From contig NC_089427.1 in the NCBI RefSeq assembly GCF_013426205.1, forward strand, positions 2,976,001-3,040,000: a stretch of 64,000 nucleotides of DNA, given 5' to 3'. Made by a program: the position numbers and the translations under genes. This document shows positions 10,344 to 21,995 of the stretch, one piece after another. The notes beneath the pieces were generated by a model, which saw only the letters and a list, made by a program, of their open reading frames with translations, ran no database searches and was not told where the DNA came from. This DNA comes from Metarhizium brunneum (Eukaryota; Ascomycota; Sordariomycetes; Hypocreales; Clavicipitaceae). Each line of letters starts with the position of its first letter. The first letter of the stretch is position 1.

Positions 10344-13300
10344 TCACGATCCATCCGGCATGTAACTGCCTTTGCTAGAACTCGCCGTCAACGGAGTCAT
10401 CTGCGCCGATGAGCTGCTGTCGCTCGGGGTCATTGGTTCGACCACCTGGCTTCGAACAGCCATGATCCATTCGTGCTGAAGAAGCTCCACGGCAGATGGC
10501 CGTTCCTTTGGGTTTCGTATGAAGCACTTGGACAGAAAATCAAGCCCTGCAGGGCTGACTTGGTCAGCTGTTGGAAGCTGCGGCGGGTTACCTTGTGCAA
10601 TGTTGTACATGATGGCCCATTCGTTATCCAGGTTGGCCCAGGGCCGTCGACCAGTGGCCATTTCCAAAACGACGCAGCCGAGCGACCAGATGTCCACAGA
10701 GCCCGCTCGTCCCGGGTTCTCTCCTTTGATAACTTCCGGAGACATGTACATGGGAGTGCCCGTCATGGATTTGTTGGGTTTTGTGGCATGTAAATCCGCC
10801 GCCAGCGTACGTCCTTGGCGGGCGATGACCTTGGCAGCCCCAAAATCCACATACTTGATAATTCCATTATGGTTGAGAAGGATGTCTGCAGACATACAAT
10901 GTTAGCGCAAAACGTTATACGTATGAAGAAACTTAAAACACGGTAGACACGCACTCTCTGGCTTGATGTCTCGATGAGCAATGCCACTTTCATGCAGATA
11001 CACCAATCCCTCCAGAAGCTGCAGGGCGTAAAAGGTAATGACTTGCTCATCCTCTATTCGTCCATGCTCGAGCAGGTTCGCTAGCGATCCTCCAGAGCAA
11101 TATTCCATAAAGATGTACACACGGTCTCGATGGACTTCAATGCCGTGGTATTGCACGATATTGGGATGGTCCAATACTTCCAAGACACCCATCTCCTCTC
11201 TGATTTGCTCGGCAATGGTAGGAATCAGCTTTGGATCTTGCAGTCTGATCTCTTTGACAGCCATCAGCAGACCAGTGTCCAGGTCCATGGCCGCATACAC
11301 GTTGCCAAAAGTGCCACCACCAACAAAGTGTCCCTGCTGCCACCTCTTCGTGACATTGGTTGCTGACGAGGACAAATAGGCAAGCGATCGATCGGCTTCA
11401 TTGTTGGCCTCCAGTACACGACCCAGTGCGCGTCTCTCCCCTTCCTTCTCATGCCTCAGCTCATCCACAACATCCAATCGCATCAACCGCTGCTCTGTGG
11501 TGCAGCGCGAGGCCTCCTCATCGTCGAGCATTCTGTTCTTGTCCAGTTTCCTGAACTGCCCCAAAAGAGCTTCCATCCGTTCCTTTTCTGCTTGCGCTGC
11601 CAGGTTGGATCTGGCACCCATGATGTCGAAATGGGAGATCAAGAGTGACATGCAGCCACCTACCTTTCTTCTGAGCCTCTCATACTCCTCATCGCCAAGT
11701 GTAAGAATATGCTTTCCCCTGGTCATGCCCATGGCAAATTCCAGAGCCAGCACGGCCCATCTAAACGTCTTTCGATCTGAAGCAACGCAGTCGTCACAGA
11801 TGAAGCTCACCCAATCAAGAGCAAGCTTGGTGAGTTTCAAATTGTTCATCTGCCGTCTATTGTGGTCCATGTAGAGTAGTGACCGTTGGCCGAACTCAGT
11901 AGCAAAGACAAAGCATGTTTGAATCAGTTCCTGGCAATCCTTCCCTTCAGCCTGTTTGCGGATCACCTCGACACTGTCCATGAACGTGCTGGACAGCTTG
12001 TAGGCCACCCGCCGAATCTCCACAAGTCTCACGTTGACTTTGTGAATATTGGACCTAGACTCCTGGCGTAGATCCAGGTGCATATCCACTGCGTCAAGGA
12101 AGGCCTTTCTTGCTTCCGGTAGTGCCTGAGACCCTGTTGCGCACAACCGAGCCTGACCCCGTTTCAGATCGATATTCTGTTCTCGTAGAGGCACATCGAC
12201 TTTTTCTCCAAACCAGTGGAAACTGCCTTCTGGTCGCAGGATGAGGAGATATTGCTCGCCCAGGTCTGGAAACCGATCTATCGAGGTCACAGCCATCATT
12301 GCTTGCATGTCGTCCAACTTGCCGTGAAGCTCCGGAGATGCAATAATATATTTTTCTTGCTTTTCATACACCCCGGTTTGTAGAAGGAAGTGGCCGGACG
12401 CTACTAGTTGATCGTAAAACTTTTGCATAGTCTCTGGCGGAAAGCAAATGCTGAAATCAGAAGAATGCTCATAATTGTCGCTAAGCATTCTACCGAATCT
12501 TTGCAGCATCCGTTGGCGAATACGTACGGAATCGAGACAGGCCTTGTATCGCTTGCTCATATCGGTGGCGCTTTCTTTGGGTTTTACCTGCAGCTCCTTT
12601 TCAAACGTTTCACTCAAACGGTTCAGCGCCTTGAATGTTAGGGAGCTGAATTGCTCTGCTACCTCGATTTGGCCACCCTGTAAGTGACTTCCAATGTAGT
12701 TGGCAAAGTCCCATTCTTGAAACAGTAACTCTGCTTCTTTGAACGAATTCTTGTTTCCGCTTAGTTTCCAATTCAACATCTTGAAATAGTACTTGAGCGC
12801 TTCCAACACAACCTGATCGAATGACTCATCGATACACGGTGGTAGGTCCCAGCCGGGTTCGGGGCTTTCAATAGAAAGATACTCCTGCTTGATTCTAATG
12901 GCAAACTTGAGGAGAAGTTGGAACTGTGAAATCATCTGTTCTTGCATCATTGGATTCTGCTGAGCGGCCTCTTTAACTCTCTTAGCGTATTCGAGACGTG
13001 TCTTCGTGATTTCCTCAATGAGCCGAGACGGGAAACTGATGAGGGTCAACAGTTCCTCTAGATATGGCGGTAGGTGACGTTTTCGGAAGGGCGCAGAGTT
13101 GCGAATAAGCGTCTCTTTGGCTTTGCTAATGATGGAAGAAATAGGCCAGAGCATACCCTTCTGGGGAGTTCGCTCATCGTCGTCGTAGAGGGATTGCAGG
13201 CCATCCTCTTTCATCAATCTATCGAGGAAAGACGTCTCATCATTCGTGATGCCGTCCACAGCAGGTGACCTTTGTTTGGTGCGAGAAAAGTCTAGTTCTT

Positions 13301-14471
13301 CATTTCCAACCCACTTCTTCAAAATGGACAGTTCCGTATTGATCATCTTGTTCGTGTTGTACCAGGAAAAGATGGCCTCATAGGCCTCATGGAATTGAGG
13401 CGAGGCAGCCGTTTTGTGTTCCGCTGCCAGGGATTGCCATGAGGGATAATGACTCTCGCACTTCTCGATCTTCTTCACAATATCCTGGACCTGCTCGTAA
13501 GGTGGTTTCCCAGCCACACTCTCGCCCTTGACCTCAAAATTGACGATGTCGTCCAAGAGTCGATCAACCGTGCTCCGAGCCTCTTCGACCATGCGTTTCT
13601 GGACTGGAAGCTGTCTGCCGCAACATTTGGCCCGAACTCCGAGCCACAGTTCTGACCTGTGGGCCGTTTTACTGGCCTGTTGGTCTGAAGTACCAATAAG
13701 CCGCTTCTTTTCTTGACGAACAACGTCGCCAGTCAAGACGGCCTCGAGCATGGCGTACCACTCAAGCCTATCCCTGTTGTTCGGGTCATTCATGTCCTCC
13801 TCGGTTGGTAGCAAGTTATCGCTGCCGTAAAACATGTTGGTTTCTTGATCGGGGCCGATATCATATGGTCCTTCGGAATTCGGTGTCTCGCCCTCGGAGT
13901 CGGAGTCGTTCCCGTTCATTCCTTGGTATGATGAAAAATATTCTCCAGAGGCGGCATCATGCCGAAGCTTCTGGATATAGGCTCGTTCTTGTGCTCGAAA
14001 TCTACTCTCGCTCTGCCTGGTCCGGGTCTTGGACGACGACCGCATGGACTCGACGAACGGCTGGGTCTGCTGCGATGGCCGCGGTTTTCGAGATGTGGCC
14101 GGGTTGTATGTATTGGACGGAGTTCTGGCTGGGGCAAGCGGTCGCTGTGGTCGGCCACCATTGGCATACGGAGTGCCGTCATCGCTTACATTGTTCCACT
14201 GCGTCTTCGAGCCAACACCAACACCATTGACAACAGTCTTGGCGGGTATCGACGCAAGAGAACTGGCATGCGTGGGGGCGTCAACATATCGGTTCAAGTC
14301 GTTGATTTCGCTGTGCCCCTCTATAGCGTTCGGTTCGTCCTCGGACCCGGGTGACGAGTTGACAGCATCAGGGCTGACGACTACCGACGGTCTTCGTGGC
14401 TTGGGTCTCTCCTGCTGCAGCTCATCCTCGCCGCCAGAAAAGCGGACAGCCCGAGGAGACGGGTCCGACAT
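10344..14471 (-). CDS. SSK2: MAP kinase kinase kinase of the HOG pathway (Ssk2/SskB/Wis4 type)
   Basis: Two exons, 14471-10955 and 10885-10344, encode 1352 residues; the intron 10886-10954 (GTGCGT...CAG) splits the Asn codon of HRDIKPEN. The start is the ATG of MSDPSPRAVRF; the frame runs further upstream but only from a TTG. Residues 1-1000 contain a disordered basic and acidic N-terminus followed by a long helical regulatory region typical of Ssk2/Ssk22/Wis4. The kinase domain runs from about 1045 to 1314: GGGTFGNVYA loop at 1051-1060, VAIK-type Lys1073, HRD at 1166-1168, DFG at 1186-1188, GTPMYMSPEV activation segment and a DIWSLGCVV stretch. All catalytic residues are present. In the known pathway the response-regulator Ssk1 activates this kinase, which phosphorylates Pbs2 and thereby Hog1 under osmotic and other stress. 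The tail after the kinase domain is Ser/Thr rich. Confidence 0.95.
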
Positions 14472-16899
14472 GATGGCGACCTCGAGTGCCTCAGGAGCAG
14501 TCTGGTGCTTTAGGAGGAGCCCCTCGGGCTCAAACAGAACACCCTGCTCAACACCTAAAAGGAGGGGCTCGAGCCCGATGGACAACAGTCAATCACGGGC
14601 GGTAGTCAAAACGCAGCATATGTAAGTGTCGCTGTTGATGGAATTGCGTCGGCCACAACTGGTGTACGTGGATGGTTCGGGTTGGTGATATTGCAAGAGC
14701 TGTTGTTGGATGGGTTGCTTATCCCATCTTCCTCGCCCCTAGAGCTGTCGTCCCAACACATCGTGATGGACCGCGCGACACGCAAAGTGGCAAGCTTAAG
14801 GACAGTGGTGGCACCTGGAGGTCTAACCGCATTCTGATTGGCTGGTGCGAATGGCAAAGTGTGGCGCTCCTACTGCGAGTGTGGCTGATGGACAGTTAAA
14901 TTTCCCCCTTTAATGTTCAACTGGGCGACGTTTTCCTGTTTACTTGCATGGTCCGCTCGTCATCAACCATGCCTTGTATTGTGCCGAGTAATTGCGTTTG
15001 GCCTTTTTTTGATTCACGGGAGCAGCATACTCGATGAAATAAAATTCTAACATGATAAGTTTTTTGTGGTTGCAGTCCCTCACTAGTCAGCCATACGCCC
15101 CAAGGTAATAAGACAGAGAGCATGGTGGTGGCCAAACACCAGAGAGTAATATGACACCGCATCTGATTCGCCGTCAAAGCGTTGATGTTTTCTTAGTTTA
15201 CCGCGCATACTGTTGGGAAACGTGCGAATACTTGGCTGATATTATTATGTATGTATCTAGGTATGTTACCCATGTCGGACAGTCCACTGAGACCTATCAT
15301 GTCTCGTGCTGCTTCAGCGCAACCAACACCGACAATTATTACAGATGGCGCCGCCAAACGACGCAACCAACAAAGGCTCCAGTATTAATCAATCATGCAG
15401 ACCCAGATCCGAGCAGAACTCCATCTCTTCGGCCCGCAGTGGAGAAGAGCCAGCTTGTTCATGAAACTCGGGGCGTTACGCTTTGACTGTTCAGGCCTGC
15501 AGATTATTGCACAACCAGCCAGCCACAAAAGCAGGCAGGGTGATATTTGTCCATCGGACTGCTGGCTTGCTGACGCCGGGGGATATATGTATGTTGTACA
15601 TACATACATACATACATAAGATCTTCAATATTCGGGGGAGGCGAGAGAGACGCAGACGACCATGTACTAATCTACATAATACCCAATTTACATCGTCTAC
15701 AGAATAGTACGTATGTTACTACTTATATCGACCCCCGATAGTCTGTTTTCCATGCGCCCATTTCGATTCGGGACTATAAGCCCTTCCGCTTACGAAGACA
15801 ATATCCAAATCCTTTGTGCAAGCCTGCTGGATCCTTGAAATGCCGCAAGAGCGTGTTGAGTAGGCCCATGAGAAAGTCTTGTGGCACAGCCCCTGCTCTC
15901 ATTTTCATTCATCGGATGACATCCCGGGGTGGGTAACGAAACTACCAGGTTATGCTCAGAGTGCAGTTTAAAGGACGGAATGGTGGTTATTAAGGTATCA
16001 ACTAGCACCAACAATCCCAAACCTCTCCGCTCAAGGAGCCCCGATTCCATATACATACACGTTCATTCCGGATGGTCTATTCCCCTGCCCTCAATAGTTA
16101 CAAGGAGAAAGTTCGGCTTGTTCATACTATGCGGACTTGTTTCCAAAGGTCGAATCTCATTGGTCCTATACCGAAGCTCAATATTTCGCCATGCCTTTAC
16201 GAGAAGGGGGGGAACGTGTTGTACAGAGTGGTATGGACACCAAGGTTTAACAGTTCCTTGGCTGTGGGAAAGAAGCATCCTTGCAATACTGCCCGGTACC
16301 ACTATACTTTGCAAACGGCTGCATTTGATAGGACTTGCAAGGAGTACTATCAAGGTAAGAGGACCAAACCTGCAAGACTTTGGTAGGCTACTGGAAAGGT
16401 AGTAATAGCAAGGTTGTCAAGCGTGTGATGATATCAGAGGTACGGAGTATGCGCAATCCCAATGCCGTCATTCATTTTTGACTTGCCTCGTGTCGACTGG
16501 AATGAGATGCCAGATCCCTGGCACAGACTGCGCCAGTGCTGGGGTTGACTACTCTATCACATTGCTACAGTGACATTTGCTGTCCGACACCTCCGCATCA
16601 GGGATACTAAATGCTGGTGCATCGTGCTTCACATCCTGGAACCCTACCATACTGCAAGGCTGGGTAGCGAGCCGATCCGGCATGTCCTTCATGCGTGAAG
16701 TCCGAACGAGCCGGGAGTTGATAAGGCCAGTATTACCAGACCAATGGTGCCTGCGCAATATCACCTCTAGTCTTGATTTTTAGCGGCTTTCCGTACCTGG
16801 TAGTTTTCGAAATGGTAATGAATCAATGGTTAGTTGTGGCCGATTGTAAGTACTTCTTCTCCAGTCTTGTGGTGCACAAGGACCTGCTGCAATAATCTA

Positions 16900-17463
16900 T
16901 CATTTGGTCCCTTGAAGGTTAAGGTAGATGAGGGCTGTTTCCGGAATACCTTCAAGTCTAAGACGAAGAATCTGTGCGCGGAATGGTGTGCTTTTCAGGC
17001 TGAAACTAGGACCTTTTGTACTTGCCATGGTATGAATCGAGACTGAGCTGTGCATCCAAACAGATAGATGTAAGCCAGTTGTAGATTTAATTTTTCGAAG
17101 ATATGATGCAAAACGACCCCCACGGACCGTTTGTAGCAGACTGTTTATCACCCATGGCATAAACCAAACCGACATGATGACTCGAACAAGTAATGATTGT
17201 CGTGAAAGGTCTGGGGTAAGCTGCATGTCGCCCGATCGAGAAGTCTTACACGAAACTGACTCCGGTGGCTGGTCACAACATACGTACTCCGTACCGATAG
17301 TATTCGTTATGATGCTCCCGGGGAGGGCCTCCTTTATAGTGAAGTTCGGTTTCTCTACCATGGGGGTGAAGACAGTGGCCGCAAATTCAAATACATACTG
17401 CCGCAATGGTCGTGGGAGACACTCATGCTTGGGCATTGACGTTGGTGGCGATGTGACGACCAC
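16900..17463 (-). CDS. Doubtful open frame, no recognised family
   Basis: The longest open frame of the gene-poor block, 187 codons; the first in-frame ATG (MPKHECLPRPL) is a few codons in. It is neither low complexity nor obviously repetitive, but it matches no family I know and lies within DNA that has frames open in several phases. A TACTCCGTA motif copy (17285-17293) falls inside it, whereas all other copies lie outside called genes, which argues against coding. It is reported so that it can be tested with a homology or RNA search. Confidence 0.15.
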   Translation of the reverse strand: MVVTSPPTSMPKHECLPRPLRQYVFEFAATVFTPMVEKPNFTIKEALPGSIITNTIGTEYVCCDQPPESVSCKTSRSGDMQLTPDLSRQSLLVRVIMSVWFMPWVINSLLQTVRGGRFASYLRKIKSTTGLHLSVWMHSSVSIHTMASTKGPSFSLKSTPFRAQILRLRLEGIPETALIYLNLQGTK

Positions 17464-17690
17464 CTTGAAGAGCCTGTTCTTGGTCTAGAAGGAGGTCTTC
17501 ACAGTTTCGCGACATGATACGCCTTGAGCGTAAGGTGTCGTCCCCGAGACGGCATTGTCATCCCAATACCTCTTTACATAAGGTCAATGTGACATATGAA
17601 CAAACAGCACGAAAAGCTTTCCCCAGAAGGGAAGTGGTATGCACAGGTGGAGTTTAAGCCGCATCACAGACACAGGCTCCCCGTGTCTGT

Positions 17691-17921
17691 CTAATCTGCC
17701 ACCTGGTCAGACATGAAAGGAAACTGAGAAATGACTGATGTGTAGCCACCATGTACAATGTATGTATGAGCTAGCATTGGCTCTAACGGCCCGCGACTAA
17801 AATGCGAGACAGAGGGACCGAGAAAAGAAAGAAGAAATCCCGCAGATGCGGCCGCGATTGCGACAATCACATACGGCGACCAAGCATTTTGAACCCGAGG
17901 ATTTGGCGCAGTGTCTGGCAT
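17691..17921 (-). CDS. Doubtful small ORF with one membrane segment
   Basis: A 76-codon frame from a true ATG. Residues 16-36 (SPYVIVAIAAASAGFLLSFLG) would form a single hydrophobic helix after a short polar start. A pyrimidine run ending in TTTTAG follows the helix on the coding strand, so this could also be an exon with an intron behind it. No family is recognised and no neighbouring exon could be joined. Chance occurrence is quite possible. Confidence 0.15.
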   Translation of the reverse strand: MPDTAPNPRVQNAWSPYVIVAIAAASAGFLLSFLGPSVSHFSRGPLEPMLAHTYIVHGGYTSVISQFPFMSDQVAD

Positions 17922-20900
17922 CCTGGTCTCGAGGGGTGCGCTTGGACCTCTTTCATGGACTGGATGGCATGAAGAGAATCGATTGACGTCGGGTGTGCTC
18001 CGTAACCTATCGATCTCTTAAAATTCGCACAGAGCCCTCGGGTCGGTATTCATTTAGTACTAGTACTGTTATCGTCGACCGAGAAATCACAATTACTTTT
18101 GGCGGTTTGGGGGAGATTTTGCAGAGCCAGGGCCCAGGGGGAAGATGACTTGACGCGATCAACTTCATCCTTCGTCCGTTTGGTCTAGATTGTCCATTGT
18201 TAATTGTATGTATGCGCACAAGTATACGAATGAGGACAGAGGGCATACCGGGGTTGAAATATAGGTTGACTGGGGCGCTCTAGTGCAATGTCTTGCTAGC
18301 TAGATGAAGGCATCTCCATATTAGCAACTGATGTTTTCGTCTCGTTGATGATCTCTAGGGCCCAGGCGAGTTGCAATGCACTGTGCATGTTCTTCAACGA
18401 ATTATTTGCCCCTGATCTTCAAGGCTGGGGCTGTACTCCGTAAAGTCTGTCTGTGTGGTCTGATGCTTGGAGGTGGTTTGGATGGCAGGTCCGCACACGA
18501 GGCGAAGGGAGCGGTGCAGTACGGAGTAGCTGCATCAGATGGCCCATTGACCGGCTCTATCCTTGAGGGGATCCTAGTACTTGACTAGTATGCTGCAATA
18601 GCATCGCGGCAGTAAGGCAACATTGAAGCGTACTTGAGTATGGAGCAGAGCTACTAGTACATACAAGTAGCGTTGTACTTTACAAGGACCTTCGATTGGT
18701 CGTGTTTGCGATTGGAGATGTGTTTCGCGTTTCGCGGCCGCAACATCAGGTCTTGCATCAGGTCTTGCATCTGTGCCGTCTACACCTTATTTTGTCTGCT
18801 TCCGGTTCCGTGATATTGGAGTAATTGTTTATTGACGGAGGCAAGGCACGGTGCTTAGGGTGTAGTTGTGCTTAAAGTTGGACGTTGAAGCCGACCACCG
18901 CCCCTCAAGTGCTTCTTCTGCCCAGCCCCTTCCCACTCGTAGTCCAGTCGGTGGTTGTTTCCATTTCTGGGCCGCGCCTTATACTAGATCAAAGGATGCT
19001 ACGGGGACATCTGGGCCCATCGCGGCTACCTCCTGCCTAGTGGGTTCAATCTTGGTGGTACATACCAGATTGACACTATAACTTCACCGGGGAGCACGGA
19101 CGATTTCCGACCGCCTCTCTCTCAACTCGAATTACTATTCCAACTCTGGCCTTTGATCGATGTCGGTTTCCACCAGTCGTTGTAAAATGAACCCCTTGCG
19201 AAGTAACTACTCAGTAACGAGTTGGAGCCTCAAGCCATTGTCGAATAAGTTGTGGCGTGCTACGGAGTACACTCCGACGACGGGCGCCTGTTAGCGTCTC
19301 GCTTGTCAAAGCCAAGATGACATGGACCAAGCAAGTGTCATTAGTCACCTTTGGGGGTGTCGGGAAGGGCCCTGGCATTCAATGTTCTTCGCAAGGACTC
19401 GGCTCCCCAACATCAAACAAGCACATTCACCTTGGCATGCATGTTCTTTGACACCGGGCAAAGAGGTGCTGTTTAGTTTAGAGTTTACCAACAGAGCTTT
19501 GCTACGCCTCCGAAGAAGCAATCATCCCATGGTGATGCGATAAATTGCAGAAGTTCTGTCTACCGGGCCGCTCCTTGTCACACAGTCGGTTCCAAAATCC
19601 CACTTCGGACCGACATTGTGGTGATAGTTGTACATACAATGTGGCCCTGATGTGTCTGAGATCGTGGTGGCGGTTGTCCCCTGTTGAGTCTCGATCGTAA
19701 TGAGGCTGGTGCGTGTGTGCGTCTCAAGTCTTTACCAGGGCATGCGCGTAGCACTTGCTGCATCCGTGCGTGCATTTGACGTTGACCCATGTCGTCGATG
19801 ATGGCTAAGTGGCGCCTCCTAGCACCAGCGGCTGTACTTTGTGAGAGCATGTACTCCGTTCATATTACAGAGTACCAGACTCCATACATCAATTTTGATA
19901 TAATATTACATACGATAGTAAGGGATGCTAGATTATGCCTTGTTCTCTCGAAATCCTTGACGACACGGAAGATGATGGGACTGAAAGCAACAGGGAACAA
20001 GGGCCAAGAGGACACCCGGGCCAGGCAGTTTGATTTTGTCTGCTCTGGGTACTTCAGTAATTAAGTAGTGTACTACTTGAGGTCATGGCCACCACAGACT
20101 CGTGGGTGAGTGGTAAGGCTCTGTGGCGCACAAGCTTGCACATGTGTCATCGTCTATGCGGACGCCTGAGCACTGTTCACGGAGGCAGCACCGCGACGAT
20201 TGATTAGACTTGGTCGTCGTGCCTACTCCCGAGCTCTGCATGTAATATGCACACTTATACTAGTACATACAACACACGTCCCTGCGTTTGGCGGACATGG
20301 CAAGCCAGGGATTGTCGCACCGCCGTTGAGCCTCTTTGCGCTGCCCACAAATGTCCCGCTCACGCACGACATTGAGCCAGGAGATGGTGATGTTCTCTCC
20401 CTGCCGCCTGCGAATGAGCTGTCCACAAAAGAGCTACGCCCGGTCAAGTGAACTTGGCAGAAGCTGGCCACTCGATTCGCTCAATTCATCACACTCACCA
20501 CACGCCGACACGCCGACACGCCCATGCTCCCACAACTCTTCCGCAAGGGTCAAGTTACTTTTGCTTTGACACCCACCGGTTGGCGTTAGCCCTGGCAGCA
20601 TGATCGCCGACTACCATCACCCAGTCGAACGGCAGTACGGAGTACTACACCGTGCTCCGTACAAATTGCTGTGTGGAGGACGGGGTGGCTTGCAGGCATG
20701 CACTCCATCTTTTACGGAGGATAGCCATGACGCCTGATTGGACATTGAGGCAAAGCATATGTACGTATGTACATAGGAGCTGGTGAGCACAGCCAGAGAG
20801 GTTATGGCAGTCGTTACCGAGTACCTTCTCATGTACGGAGTATACGACGTATGCGTAGTACCGCAACCAAAGCGCCCTCCCTGTCCTCTGCAGTCAAGTT

Positions 20901-21001
20901 TGCTGTCTGGACCATTTACGACGTCAGCGTTCCGAGTACAGCACAGTCTTTTGAAATTGGCAACCAGACCTATTATTGTGCTTAGATAGGTACATGTTCC
21001 A

Positions 21002-21027
21002 CCTACCTACCTAAGTAGGTAGGTAGG
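21002..21027. repeat. Perfect inverted repeat (hairpin)
   Basis: Twelve bases CCTACCTACCTA are followed, after a 2-base AG spacer, by their exact reverse complement TAGGTAGGTAGG. It is built of the tetranucleotide CCTA, so it may have arisen by microsatellite expansion. It lies in gene-poor DNA, about 0.8 kb before the small Cys-rich gene. Confidence 0.8.
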
Positions 21028-21830
21028 CAGGTGCTTGTCCATCTCTCACCCTCCCGGGAGCAAAGAGTTTGTGTCCCACCAAAAGAGCGGGACGAGGCGG
21101 TCCATGACCGGCCGTGTTGTTTTATTCCTCCAGGTACTTCTTTCCCCCCAGGAGGACATTACCACCCTTAATTTTTTTTAATTTTTTTTATTTTTGCTTC
21201 TTCATCCTTACCGACACCTACACGCCCCTCCGTGCGGCCAGAACTGCCACATTATCATTCTCAGACATGGCATAGAAGCGTCTCAAAAGCAAATCCCCTG
21301 TCTTATGGCCCCCCGGATGCCCTTTCCGCTAACCAAAGTGGCTGTCACCACAACATCCATCCATCATCCTTTCTCTTTCCCCCCATGCTATATAGCCCAC
21401 AGGGTTTTATGATATAACATCCGCGCACCCGCTCCTCTCATCCAAGCTTGTCTTGCCCTCCGCAATAGAAATCTCCGTTTTTAACCCTCCCATCTTCCCT
21501 ACTCGCCCCACCACAAGCTTGCATACTTCTCGGCCAGGTGGCAGGTTCTTGCTGGACGACCATCATAGCAGAGCCTGCTATAATATCAGCGGGCATCTTA
21601 CCAAGTCGATATATACATACAAGCTTCTTGATCCACCTTCTCTGGTCTGGTCGGACTTGGTTGGCCGTTGCCTCGATTGATCGTCGAATTTTCCCATTAT
21701 ATAACGGACGCTGCACCTCCTCAGTCACTCACCCCGATTCCTCTCGCACTGGTTCAACACCACTCGCATGGGCACATGAGAAGGCAACGCCATTTTCCAA
21801 TTCCTTATCCTTCCAGACCAATTCCTCACC

Positions 21831-21995
21831 ATGTGCAACTTTACCAAGAACTATTACATCTATACGTCTTGCACAGATCCCGGTGCCCACTTCTGCAGCA
21901 CCTCGACTGATGGGAGCAAGGACCGCTCGTGCCCCATGGGGCCTCATGAACGATTCATTGTCATCCCTGAGAGCTGCCCGCTGTGTTGCGGATGA
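21831..21995 (+). CDS. Small Cys-rich protein, 54 residues, unknown function
   Basis: A short single-exon frame starting ATG TGC AAC (MCNFTKNYYIYTSC) and ending CPLCCG. It has 7 Cys in 54 residues, an aromatic cluster NYYIYTSC, then DPGAHFC, a Ser/Thr/Gly/Lys turn, and PHERFIV before a terminal CPLCC. No signal peptide is evident, so it would be intracellular unless exported unconventionally; the spacing of paired Cys could suit metal binding or disulfides. The pattern (xNYYxYTSCxDPGAHF...GPHERxIV...CPLC) is one I associate with short, uncharacterised hypothetical proteins of filamentous ascomycetes, from memory. The context around the ATG (CTCACCATG) is good, and the preceding 600 bases are pyrimidine rich, as for a fungal leader. 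The surrounding larger frames in other phases are not protein-like. Confidence 0.7.
   Translation: MCNFTKNYYIYTSCTDPGAHFCSTSTDGSKDRSCPMGPHERFIVIPESCPLCCG

Larger units (their letters stand above)
14472..21830. other. Gene-poor block, left part
   Basis: About 7.4 kb with no gene that I can support. It includes the upstream region of the MAPKKK gene, a TACA microsatellite at 15598-15618, exact TACGGAGTA/TACTCCGTA copies at 16441, 17285, 18434, 18520, 19261, 20636 and 20834, a 12-bp repeat CATCAGGTCTTG in tandem near 18745-18770, and an inverted repeat at 21002-21027. Composition is not strongly AT rich, so heavy RIP decay is not obvious. The two open frames worth noting (17691-17921 and 16900-17463, minus) are listed separately. 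The DNA from about 21170 to 21830 is pyrimidine rich and probably the promoter/leader of the small gene at 21831. Confidence 0.55.

Noticed and set aside
13805..14625. Long plus-strand frames opposite the MAPKKK N-terminus
   Set aside because: They are antisense shadows of a well-supported kinase exon with biased codon composition.
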